Source of the DNA: Legionella sainthelensi
GTDB lineage: Bacteria; Pseudomonadota; Gammaproteobacteria; Legionellales; Legionellaceae
Length of the DNA stretch: 64,000 nt
NCBI RefSeq assembly: GCF_900637685.1
Contig: NZ_LR134388.1
Location: 1,809,501-1,873,500 of the forward strand
Direction: 5' to 3'
Shown here: positions 35,795 through 44,244 of the stretch, piece by piece
Layout: the number at the start of each line of letters is the position of its first letter
How positions within the stretch are numbered: the first letter of the stretch is position 1
Translations under genes and position numbers: made by a program
The notes under the pieces: model-generated
Database searches by the model: none
What the model saw: the letters and a program-made list of their open reading frames with translations, nothing else
What the model was told of the DNA's origin: nothing

Positions 35795-38458
35795 ATGGCA
35801 AATGAAAATAATTTAGATTTGGATCCTATAGAAACACGTGAATGGCTGGATGCCCTGCAAGCTGTATTGATCAATGATGGTCCGGAAAGAGGGGCATTTC
35901 TTTTAAAACAGCTGCTCAATAAAGCAAATACAGAAGGCGTAAATTTATCAAGCTCAATTAATACACCTTACAGAAATACCATTAAGCCCCATGAAGAAAA
36001 GCAAATACCTCCTGATGAGGGTCTTGCTAAACGAATTAGTGCTTTAATCCGTTGGAATGCTGTAGCTATGGTATTACGTGCTGGTAAATATGCAGCAGAA
36101 CTCGGTGGACATATTGCGTCTTATGCATCATCTTCCACTTTGTATGAAACAGGATTTAATCACTTTTTTAAAGGGTCTAATAATGAAAATTGTGGCGATT
36201 TAATATATATACAGGGTCATTCTGCTCCTGGGATATATGCGCGAGCATTTTTAGAAGGACGCCTTACAGAGAAACAATTAAGTAAATTCAGGCAAGAAGT
36301 TGAGGTTGATGGTTTATCCTCTTATCCTCATCCGTGGCTCATGGGAGAGTTTTGGCAATTCCCTACTGTGTCAATGGGTTTGGGGCCTTTACAAGCTATT
36401 TACCAAGCTAGATTTTTAAAATATCTTGAAAATAGGGGACTCATAAAAGCAGAAAATAGAAAAGTATGGGCTTTTCTTGGTGATGGAGAGATGGATGAGC
36501 CCGAATCTGTAGGCGCTTTAAGTATTGCAGCGCGGGAAAAATTAGATAATCTTATCTTTGTTATAAACTGTAATTTGCAACGTTTAGACGGCCCTGTGCG
36601 AGGTAATGGCAAAATTATTCAAGAGCTGGAAGGATTATTCCGTGGTGCAGGTTGGAATGTAATCAAGGTTATATGGGGAGGTCGATGGGATCCACTATTA
36701 GCTCGTGATAAGGACGGTTGGTTGCAAAAGCGCATGGAAGAATGTGTAGATGGAGATTATCAAGCTTATAAGGCAAATAATGGTGCTTATGTAAGACAAC
36801 ATTTTTTTAATCATTATCCAGAGCTAAAGAAAATGGTTGAAAATTATTCGGACGAAGAAATTTGGCGCTTAAATAGAGGGGGCCATGATTCACAAAAAGT
36901 TTATGCCGCTTATGCCAAAGCAGTTGAACATAAAGGAACTCCAACGGTTATCTTAGCAAAAACAATAAAAGGTTATGGCATGGGAGCTGCTGGCGAAGGA
37001 CAAAACATTACTCACCAACAAAAAAAGATGACCGTAGATCAACTGAAAATATTTAGAGATCGATTTAGCATTCCCGTCAGTGATGATAAAATTGCAGATA
37101 TTCCTTTTTACAAACCTGCAGACGATAGCCCGGAAATTAAGTATATTAAAAAGCAAAGAGAACTTTTAGGTGGCTATTTGCCAGCACGTTCTACTGAAGT
37201 AGACTCCCTTACAATCCCGTCTTTAGAAGATTTTTCTTCAATTACCAAAGGGCTTGGAGATAGGGAAATTTCTACAACTATGGCTTTTGTTCGCATTCTT
37301 TCTATTTTGTTAAAAAATAAAGAAATTAACTCTCGAATCGTACCCATTGTTCCAGATGAGTGTAGGACTTTTGGTATGGAAGGATTATTCAGACAAATAG
37401 GTATTTATTCGCCTGTGGGTCAACTTTACACTCCTGTAGATCATGAGCAAGTCATGTTTTACCGTGAGGCGCGGGATGGACAAATCTTAGAGGAAGGAAT
37501 TAATGAGGCGGGTGCGTTTTGCTCGTGGATCGCCGCAGCAACATCGTATAGTACAAATAAATTGGCGATGATTCCTTTTTATATTTATTATTCCATGTTT
37601 GGTTTTCAACGTATTGGCGATTTAGCGTGGGCAGCTGGAGATATACAAGCCAGAGGATTTTTACTTGGCGGTACTGCGGGACGTACCACCCTTGCTGGCG
37701 AAGGTCTACAACATCAAGATGGTCATAGCCACTTGTATGCTTCTACTATTCCTAATTGTGTTTCGTATGATCCTACTTATGCATATGAGCTTGCAGTAAT
37801 CATTCAAAATGGATTGCATCGTATGTATGAAAGGCAGGAAAACATTTTCTATTACATTACTGTAATGAATGAAAATTACACGCATCCAGATATGCCTGAA
37901 GGAGTAGAAGAGGGTATTATAAAAGGAATGTATTTGCTGCAAACAAGTAAGAAAAAATCGAAACATCACGTACAACTCATGGGTAGTGGAACAATTCTAC
38001 GTGAAGTTCTTGAAGCTGCGAGAATGCTGAAAGAAGATTATTCTGTTACTTCTGACGTTTGGAGTGTGACGAGCTTTAATGAGTTAAGAAGAGATGGCTT
38101 AGCTGTAGAGCGTTATAACGTGATGCACCCCCAAGAAAAAGAGCAAAAATGTTATGTTGCAGAACAATTAAAAGATAGACCTGGTCCAGTAATTGCAGCG
38201 ACTGACTATATGCGAATTTACGCTGATCAAATTCGTCCTTTTGTTCCGAATCATTATGTCACTTTGGGAACTGATGGCTATGGAAGAAGTGACACGCGTC
38301 AACAATTGCGTCATTTTTTTGAGGTTGACGCTAAATTTATCGTTTTGTCAGCTTTGAATGCTTTAGTTGCTGAGGGAGACCTTGATAAATCTAAAGTTGT
38401 GGACGCAATGAAACGCTATAACATTAATCCTGATAAATTAAATCCGGTTAATCATTAG
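35795..38458 (+). CDS. aceE: Pyruvate dehydrogenase E1 component
   Basis: AceE is the homodimeric thiamine-diphosphate E1 that decarboxylates pyruvate and acetylates the lipoyl arms of AceF. Landmarks: SSTLYETGFNHFF, YIQGHSAPGIYARAFLEGRL, and the ThDP motif GDGEMDEPES ... INCNLQRLDGPVRGN near residues 228-270. GTAGRTTLAGEGLQHQDGHSH marks the C-terminal half. Length 887 is normal. GGGGAA precedes the ATG. It leads aceE-aceF-lpd. Confidence 0.98.
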   Translation: MANENNLDLDPIETREWLDALQAVLINDGPERGAFLLKQLLNKANTEGVNLSSSINTPYRNTIKPHEEKQIPPDEGLAKRISALIRWNAVAMVLRAGKYAAELGGHIASYASSSTLYETGFNHFFKGSNNENCGDLIYIQGHSAPGIYARAFLEGRLTEKQLSKFRQEVEVDGLSSYPHPWLMGEFWQFPTVSMGLGPLQAIYQARFLKYLENRGLIKAENRKVWAFLGDGEMDEPESVGALSIAAREKLDNLIFVINCNLQRLDGPVRGNGKIIQELEGLFRGAGWNVIKVIWGGRWDPLLARDKDGWLQKRMEECVDGDYQAYKANNGAYVRQHFFNHYPELKKMVENYSDEEIWRLNRGGHDSQKVYAAYAKAVEHKGTPTVILAKTIKGYGMGAAGEGQNITHQQKKMTVDQLKIFRDRFSIPVSDDKIADIPFYKPADDSPEIKYIKKQRELLGGYLPARSTEVDSLTIPSLEDFSSITKGLGDREISTTMAFVRILSILLKNKEINSRIVPIVPDECRTFGMEGLFRQIGIYSPVGQLYTPVDHEQVMFYREARDGQILEEGINEAGAFCSWIAAATSYSTNKLAMIPFYIYYSMFGFQRIGDLAWAAGDIQARGFLLGGTAGRTTLAGEGLQHQDGHSHLYASTIPNCVSYDPTYAYELAVIIQNGLHRMYERQENIFYYITVMNENYTHPDMPEGVEEGIIKGMYLLQTSKKKSKHHVQLMGSGTILREVLEAARMLKEDYSVTSDVWSVTSFNELRRDGLAVERYNVMHPQEKEQKCYVAEQLKDRPGPVIAATDYMRIYADQIRPFVPNHYVTLGTDGYGRSDTRQQLRHFFEVDAKFIVLSALNALVAEGDLDKSKVVDAMKRYNINPDKLNPVNH

Positions 38459-38525
38459 AATTGAATTAAATAATTGGATGTGGGCAAGACCCTTATCCAT
38501 GAGTTCTGATGCATTAACAATCTGC

Positions 38526-38554
38526 CCTGGGTGATCGCTGTATTCCTGCCCAGG
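38526..38554. repeat. CCTGGG / CCCAGG stem-loop between aceE and aceF
   Basis: Arms at 38526-38531 and 38549-38554 are separated by 17 bases in the 114-base gap before aceF. No T-run follows, so it is more likely an mRNA-stabilising or processing structure than a terminator. The arm core is the same as in the repeat at 3077-3109. Confidence 0.5.
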
Positions 38555-38572
38555 CTAAATTTGAGGAAAGAA

Positions 38573-40204
38573 ATGTCAAAAGAAATAGAAGTTAAAATTC
38601 CTGATATTGGCGGCGCTACACAGGTTGATGTGATTGAAATTATGGTTCAGGTAGGAGATCAAATAGCAGTAGATACTCCTCTAATTACCTTGGAATCCGA
38701 TAAAGCCAGCATGGAGATCCCATCTCCGATTGCTGGAAAAGTGACTAAGCTGAGTGTTAATGTAGGCGATAAAATATCGAAAGGTGATGTGATTTTATTG
38801 GCTACTGTTGAAAATGAAACCGAAATAGCTCAGCCAACCAAATCGCCAGCTACCGAAAAAATAGACTCAAATACTAAAGAAGAAAAGCAATCTCAGACGA
38901 AAAAGGAACAAGAAAATAAATCAAATGACAAACCAGCAAGCTCCGAACAAAAGGTTAAGGTTCCTGACATCGGCGGTGCTACTCAGGTTGATGTGATTGA
39001 GGTTATGGTCAAGCTTGGAGACCAAATAGAAAAAGATATGCCTTTGATTACATTAGAATCCGATAAGGCGAGTATGGAGATCCCTTCTCCAGTAACGGGA
39101 AAAATTACTAAACTGAGCGTGCAAGTAGGTGATAAGGTTTCAGAAGGCGATGAAATTTTAATAGCTACAGTAGAAACTGATACCGAAGCAGTTATCCTAA
39201 ATGAAACTAAAACAGAAAAGGAAACAATCTCTACTTCTCAGCAATCTGCAACTGCTCCTGAAATATCCAAGTCCACTCAAACTATTTCAGAAAGTTCAGA
39301 GTCAGCAAAAATTGTAGCAGCAGGCCCTGCTGTAAGACGATTAGCACGCGAATTTGGTGTCGATTTAACTGAAATACAGGGCAGTGGCCGTAAGGCACGT
39401 ATTACTAAAGAAGATGTCCAAGCTTATGTAAAAGCAAGACTAAGTGCACAACCGAGTACTGGAACTTTTGGTATCCCGCCGAGTCCAGCTATTGATTTCT
39501 CTCAGTTTGGTGAAATTGAAACCAAGCCACTAAATAAAATTAAAAAACTTACAGGAACTAATGTTCATCGTTCTTGGGTAACCATACCTCATGTAACGCA
39601 GTTTGATTCAGCAGACATCACTGAAGTTGAAGCATTTAGAAAATCTGAGGCAGAAAAAGCCAAAGAGAAAGGCTATAGGCTCACCCTGTTAGCATTTGTT
39701 TGTGCTGTAGTAAGTAAAGCCTTAAAAGAATTTCCTCAGTTTAATGCATCCTTAGATGCTTCAGGCGCAAATCTTATTTATAAAAAATATTGTAACATAG
39801 GAATTGCAGTAGAAACACCAAATGGTTTAGTGGTACCTGTAATTAAAAATGTGGATCAATTAAGTGTTGCAGAAATTGCAATTGAAATGACTCGTTTGAG
39901 CACAAAAGCTCGCGATAAAGGTTTAATGCCAACAGATATGTCAGGAGGATGTTTTACTATTTCTAGTCTGGGAGGAATTGGTGGCACATCTTTTACCCCT
40001 ATAGTGAACAGTCCAGAAGTTGCTATTCTAGGCTTATCTCGCTCAGAGATAAAACCTGTGTATGAAAATGGTACATTCCAACCAAAATTAATGTTACCTT
40101 TATCACTTTCTTATGATCACCGAGTTATTGATGGGGCTGAAGCAGCCCGTTTTACTCGTTTTATTAGTGATTGCTTAAGTGATATAAGACGAATTTTACT
40201 GTAG
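38573..40204 (+). CDS. aceF: Pyruvate dehydrogenase E2, dihydrolipoyl acetyltransferase
   Basis: AceF carries acetyl groups on lipoyl lysines and transfers them to CoA. Two N-terminal lipoyl domains (about residues 2-75 and 120-195) both hold the lipoylation site LESDKASMEIPSP, joined by a Lys/Glu/Thr-rich linker. A peripheral subunit-binding domain follows (AGPAVRRLAREFGVDL), then the catalytic domain with DHRVIDGAEAARF at the C-terminus. The ATG at 38573 (MSKEIEVKIPD) is preferred because GAGGAAAG stands just upstream and the longer frame adds only leader sequence. E. coli has three lipoyl domains, this one has two. Confidence 0.97.
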   Translation: MSKEIEVKIPDIGGATQVDVIEIMVQVGDQIAVDTPLITLESDKASMEIPSPIAGKVTKLSVNVGDKISKGDVILLATVENETEIAQPTKSPATEKIDSNTKEEKQSQTKKEQENKSNDKPASSEQKVKVPDIGGATQVDVIEVMVKLGDQIEKDMPLITLESDKASMEIPSPVTGKITKLSVQVGDKVSEGDEILIATVETDTEAVILNETKTEKETISTSQQSATAPEISKSTQTISESSESAKIVAAGPAVRRLAREFGVDLTEIQGSGRKARITKEDVQAYVKARLSAQPSTGTFGIPPSPAIDFSQFGEIETKPLNKIKKLTGTNVHRSWVTIPHVTQFDSADITEVEAFRKSEAEKAKEKGYRLTLLAFVCAVVSKALKEFPQFNASLDASGANLIYKKYCNIGIAVETPNGLVVPVIKNVDQLSVAEIAIEMTRLSTKARDKGLMPTDMSGGCFTISSLGGIGGTSFTPIVNSPEVAILGLSRSEIKPVYENGTFQPKLMLPLSLSYDHRVIDGAEAARFTRFISDCLSDIRRILL

Positions 40205-40295
40205 TTTTCGGGGGAAATCTGTAATTAACAAGCAGAAATATCCTTAATGATAAAGTGTGAATGATTTTAATAATATCTAATTTAAGAGGCTTGTA

Positions 40296-41735
40296 ATGGC
40301 TAATCAAATAAAAACAGATGTGATCGTATTAGGAAGTGGTCCTGGTGGATATACGGCAGCATTCAGAGCTGCAGATTTAGGAAAAAAAGTAGTGTTGGTA
40401 GAGCGTTATGAGTCGCTTGGTGGTGTCTGTTTAAATGTTGGTTGTATTCCCTCTAAGGCCTTACTACATATAGCTAAGGTTGTCGAAGAGGCTCATGAAA
40501 TGTCTGAGCAGGGTGTTAGTTTTGGCAAGCCTAAGCTTGATAATAAAAAAATTGTTGCTTGGAAGAACTCAGTAGTTTCTAAATTGACAGGCGGCTTAAA
40601 AGCGTTATCAAAACAACGCAAAGTGGAAGTCATCACTGGAGTTGGTAAATTTTCGGGTACTCATCAAGTGACGGTTAGCACCAAGGATGGAGCTGTTGAC
40701 GTCGAATTCGAAAATGCGATTATTGCTGTTGGTTCTGAATCCATCAACTTGCCATTTATTCCCGAAGACAAACGAATCTTTAGTTCCACTGGAGCATTAG
40801 AACTTGCAGATATTAAAGGTAGTTTATTGGTGTTAGGTGGGGGTATCATTGGTTTAGAAATGGCTACAGTTTATTCCTCTTTAGGAGTTGACGTGACTGT
40901 AGTTGAATTTATGGATCAACTTATTCCTGGGGCTGATGCTGATTTAGTCAGTGTTCTACAAAAGCGAATGCAAAAAAAGGGTGTTAAGTTCCTTTTAAAA
41001 ACAAAAGTAACTGCGGTAGAGGCAAAAAAAGACGGTATTTATGTTTCTATGGAAGGTCAGCATGCAACAGATAAGCCACTTTGTTTCCAACAAGTTCTTG
41101 TATCAGTAGGCAGAAAACCTAATGGTGGGGCAATTGATGCAGAAAAAGCAGGAATTAAAGTTGATGAACGAGGATTTATCAACGTAGATAATCAACAAAG
41201 AACCAATGTTTCGCATATTTTCGCTATAGGTGATGTCGTAGGTCAGCCGATGTTAGCACATAAGGCCATTCCAGAAGGAAAAATTGCCGCAGAAGTTATT
41301 GCAGGTAAAAAACATTACTTTGATCCTAAGTGTATTGCTAGCGTTGCGTACACGGATCCTGAGCTTGCATGGACTGGACTTACTGAAAAGGAAGCTAAAG
41401 AAAAAAATATTCGTTATGAAAAAGCTACTTTTCCCTGGGCAGCCAGTGGTCGAGCACTGAGTATGGGGCGCGAAGAGGGCATGACAAAGTTACTATTTTG
41501 TCCTGATACGAAACGAATATTAGGGGCTGGAATTGTTGGTATTAATGCAGGAGATTTGATTGCTGAAACCTCTTTAGCCATTGAAATGTGTTGTGACGTT
41601 GAGGACATTGCTTTAACTATCCACCCTCATCCAACACTTTCTGAAACTGTTGCTCAAGCAGCGGAGGCATTTGAAGGAACAATTACAGATCTTTATTTGC
41701 CCAAAAAGAAAAAAAATACGGATGGCGCGTCTTAG
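40296..41735 (+). CDS. lpd: Dihydrolipoyl dehydrogenase (E3)
   Basis: Lpd reoxidises dihydrolipoamide of the 2-oxoacid dehydrogenase complexes with FAD and NAD+. Seen: the FAD motif VIVLGSGPGGYTAA, redox-active Cys45-Cys50 in GGVCLNVGCIPSK, the NAD motif LLVLGGGIIGLEMATVYSSLG, FAIGDVVGQPMLAHKA, and the C-terminal catalytic HPHPTLSE. The 479-residue length is normal. It is third in the pyruvate dehydrogenase operon. Confidence 0.98.
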   Translation: MANQIKTDVIVLGSGPGGYTAAFRAADLGKKVVLVERYESLGGVCLNVGCIPSKALLHIAKVVEEAHEMSEQGVSFGKPKLDNKKIVAWKNSVVSKLTGGLKALSKQRKVEVITGVGKFSGTHQVTVSTKDGAVDVEFENAIIAVGSESINLPFIPEDKRIFSSTGALELADIKGSLLVLGGGIIGLEMATVYSSLGVDVTVVEFMDQLIPGADADLVSVLQKRMQKKGVKFLLKTKVTAVEAKKDGIYVSMEGQHATDKPLCFQQVLVSVGRKPNGGAIDAEKAGIKVDERGFINVDNQQRTNVSHIFAIGDVVGQPMLAHKAIPEGKIAAEVIAGKKHYFDPKCIASVAYTDPELAWTGLTEKEAKEKNIRYEKATFPWAASGRALSMGREEGMTKLLFCPDTKRILGAGIVGINAGDLIAETSLAIEMCCDVEDIALTIHPHPTLSETVAQAAEAFEGTITDLYLPKKKKNTDGAS

Positions 41736-41813
41736 AAACTTTCTCATTTTGCACCGCTTGGTTGAAAATGTTTCACCCAGGCGAGCAATTTATTTTCTTA
41801 GGAGGAACAGGGG

Positions 41814-42278
41814 ATGGCATTTAATATTCGTAGCATGACTGAATCAGATATAGATGCTGTTTATGCAATTGAAAAAAATGTCCATATTGCCCCTTGGAGT
41901 CGAGATATCTTAAGAGATTGTGTGCGTGTAGGCTACGATTGTCGTGTATTTGAAACACATGTTGCTGATAACCCGGTTATTGTTGGCTATCTAATTTCCA
42001 GGATCAGTAATAATTGTTCTCATATTTTAAATTTTTGTATTGCAAAGTCTTTTCAATCGCAAGGATATGGACGCAAGTTTCTACAAAATGTACTTAATTC
42101 ATTGATCCAATTATCCCATATTGAATATGTAGTTCTTGAGGTACGACCTAGCAATAAAATTGCTTTGAGTCTTTATCAAAGTATGGGATTTGAACAGGCT
42201 GAAATAAAGCCAGCATATTATACAGACAATAATAATGTTGAAGATGCGATTTTGCTGAAAAAGATGTTGCATTTATAG
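41814..42278 (+). CDS. rimI: Ribosomal protein S18-alanine N-acetyltransferase
   Basis: GNAT-fold acetyltransferase of 154 residues. IRSMTESDIDAVYAIEKNVHIAPWS at the N-terminus and the acetyl-CoA loop SFQSQGYGRKFLQ, then VVLEVRPSNKIALSLYQSMGFE, are the RimI pattern. AGGAGGAA precedes the ATG. It follows lpd after 78 bases and is probably co-transcribed or separately initiated. Other GNAT functions cannot be excluded, but the C-terminal motif is strongly RimI-like. Confidence 0.9.
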   Translation: MAFNIRSMTESDIDAVYAIEKNVHIAPWSRDILRDCVRVGYDCRVFETHVADNPVIVGYLISRISNNCSHILNFCIAKSFQSQGYGRKFLQNVLNSLIQLSHIEYVVLEVRPSNKIALSLYQSMGFEQAEIKPAYYTDNNNVEDAILLKKMLHL

Positions 42279-42389
42279 AAGTGCTGTCTCATACCAAAAA
42301 AATATAAAAAAATGATGTCAAGACTATTTTTTTATATTTACTTTATATAAAATACCCAGCCCACAAAAGCAGTTCACTTTACACGTTCC

Positions 42390-42531
42390 TGTGGATAACT
42401 TTTAAATCTCCATCATTTTCAATATATTCATTATTGCAAATAATAACCCCAAATCATCTTGTTTATATTGAATTTTTCATATTTTAGCATAGCGATATTA
42501 TTTAGATGTTATCCACAAAAACTGTGGATAA
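42390..42531. promoter_or_regulatory. Cluster of three perfect DnaA boxes
   Basis: TGTGGATAA occurs at 42390-42398 and 42523-42531, and its complement TTATCCACA at 42509-42517. All match the DnaA box consensus TTATNCACA exactly. The last two form a perfect inverted pair with ten-base arms (GTTATCCACA / TGTGGATAAC) and a five-base spacer. A fourth, weaker site (TGTGAATAG, 42535-42543) follows. Confidence 0.8.
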
Positions 42532-42686
42532 CACTGTGAATAGACCAGTGAATTAGTTGATAAATAAGCCCATTCCTAGAATGATACAAGTTTAACCAAA
42601 TAAAAATTGTTAGATAACCCCTCTTTGGGTGAGTTTTATAACTTAATTTATGGTAGATAAGGCTAATGGATTGACTCTAAAGAAGA

Positions 42687-42738
42687 TTGTCATGATGTTA
42701 TGCATTGTGAATTTTGTTATGGCAAATTATCATGACAA
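42687..42738. repeat. Inverted repeat TTGTCATGAT / ATCATGACAA
   Basis: Perfect ten-base arms at 42687-42696 and 42729-42738 are separated by 32 bases. The CATGAT core recurs in the palindrome at 42795-42804. The position upstream of rlmD-relA suggests a protein-binding pair or DNA loop. Confidence 0.6.
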
Positions 42739-42904
42739 ATAGTCGATGCCTATGATAACCTGTTATATTTTGAAAAAGCGATCTATCTAGTAACGATCAT
42801 GATCAAGTAAATAGCAGTTTCATCTGTACTTGCTATAAACATCGGTCTGCTTTTTTAGATACTTTTTTCAAGAAGTTAAAAGTTTTATTAAAGAGATTAT
42901 TTTG

Positions 42905-44239
42905 ATGAGAAGAGCAAAGTCCAAAACAAATCCAGTTGTGCAAACTGCTCGAATTGATAATTTAAGCCATGATGGAAAGGGAATTGCACGTATTGATGGT
43001 AAAGCGACTTTTATTCAAGGGGCATTGCCTAATGAATTAGTTGAGTTCCAGTACACGAGGATAAAAAAAGATTTTGATGACGGTTTCCTACTAAAAATTC
43101 TTGAGCCATCATCTCTTCGTGTTACCCCTAGATGCCCTCACTATGCAATGTGTGGCGGTTGCTCGTTACAGCATCTGAATCAAGAGGAACAAATCCATTT
43201 CAAACAAGATCAATTGTTGGATTTATTATCACGATATGGTCATACTAGGCCACAAACCGTTTTATCACCTTTAGTTGCTAGTTATTGGAATTATAGAAAT
43301 AAAGCAAGACTCAGTGTGCGTTATGTAGAAAAAAAGCAGGCCACAATGATTGGGTTTAGAGAACGTAATAACCCCAGGTATATTACTGAAATTACTCAGT
43401 GCCCTGTTTTAAATGCAAAACTTGATGCAGACATTTTGTCTTTAAGGCACTTGTTAGATTCTATGGGCGATAAATATTGCATTGCACAAATTGAAGTTGC
43501 AGCAGGAGATGATGAAGTTGCTCTTATTTTTCGAAACTTGACGCCATTAACTGCTGAAGATGAGATTAAAATTAAAAAATTTGCTGAAGAATATCATTAT
43601 AAAATTTATCTCCAACCTAGCGGTCCAGATAGCGTTTATTGCTTTTATCCTCCTAATTCTAATGAATATTTAAGTTATCACTTACCGGACTTTCAAATTT
43701 CATTCTTATTTCATCCAACTGATTTCACGCAAATTAATTCAACGTTAAATCGTTCTATGGTAGCTCTTGCATCAGAACTAATGGAATTAAAAAGTACGGA
43801 TATAGTGCTAGACTTATTCTGTGGGTTGGGTAATTTTTCACTTCCAATGGCTAAATTTTGCTCCAAAGTGCTTGGCGTAGAAGGTAGTAAAACTATGGTT
43901 GAAAGAGCATTTATGAATGCCAAAATAAATAATCTTTCAAATGTGGATTTTTATGCTGCTAATTTAGATGATATCAATGAAGTAAAGAAGTTAGTGCAGC
44001 AGTCATGTAATAAAGTATTGATTGATCCTCCTCGATCTGGGGCACTTGAAATTGTGAAACAAATAGATCTGCTCAATCCAGAGCGTATCGTTTACGTATC
44101 ATGCAATCCTATTACATTGGCACGAGATACAGATATTTTAATAAATCAAAAAGGTTATGTATTGATAAAAGCAGGAGTAATGGATATGTTTCCTCATACA
44201 GCTCATGTTGAATCAATTGCGATGTTTGAGAAAGGGTAA
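42905..44239 (+). CDS. rlmD: 23S rRNA (uracil1939-C5)-methyltransferase
   Basis: RlmD (RumA) methylates U1939 with SAM and carries a 4Fe-4S cluster. The N-terminal TRAM domain ([18 protein letters not shown]) precedes cluster cysteines in [18 protein letters not shown]-binding [22 protein letters not shown] and the catalytic-Cys motif [12 protein letters not shown] complete it. The ATG at 42905 is preferred to the TTG at 42902. relA follows after five bases, as in E. coli. Confidence 0.96.
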   Translation: MRRAKSKTNPVVQTARIDNLSHDGKGIARIDGKATFIQGALPNELVEFQYTRIKKDFDDGFLLKILEPSSLRVTPRCPHYAMCGGCSLQHLNQEEQIHFKQDQLLDLLSRYGHTRPQTVLSPLVASYWNYRNKARLSVRYVEKKQATMIGFRERNNPRYITEITQCPVLNAKLDADILSLRHLLDSMGDKYCIAQIEVAAGDDEVALIFRNLTPLTAEDEIKIKKFAEEYHYKIYLQPSGPDSVYCFYPPNSNEYLSYHLPDFQISFLFHPTDFTQINSTLNRSMVALASELMELKSTDIVLDLFCGLGNFSLPMAKFCSKVLGVEGSKTMVERAFMNAKINNLSNVDFYAANLDDINEVKKLVQQSCNKVLIDPPRSGALEIVKQIDLLNPERIVYVSCNPITLARDTDILINQKGYVLIKAGVMDMFPHTAHVESIAMFEKG

Positions 44240-44244
44240 AATTT

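Larger units (their letters stand above)
42279..42904. other. Non-coding region with DnaA boxes and inverted repeats
   Basis: These roughly 620 bases between rimI and rlmD have no open frame of note. They hold an AT-rich tract at 42323-42353, three perfect DnaA boxes (42390-42398, 42509-42517, 42523-42531), a ten-base inverted repeat at 42687-42738 and the ten-base palindrome GATCATGATC at 42795-42804. A possible extended -10, TGCTATAAA, lies at 42831-42839 before rlmD. Confidence 0.75.

Noticed and set aside
42390..42531. Calling the DnaA-box cluster the chromosomal origin
   Set aside because: No dnaA, dnaN, gidA or parAB lies nearby, and GC skew cannot be judged from 64 kb. It is reported only as a DnaA-box cluster.
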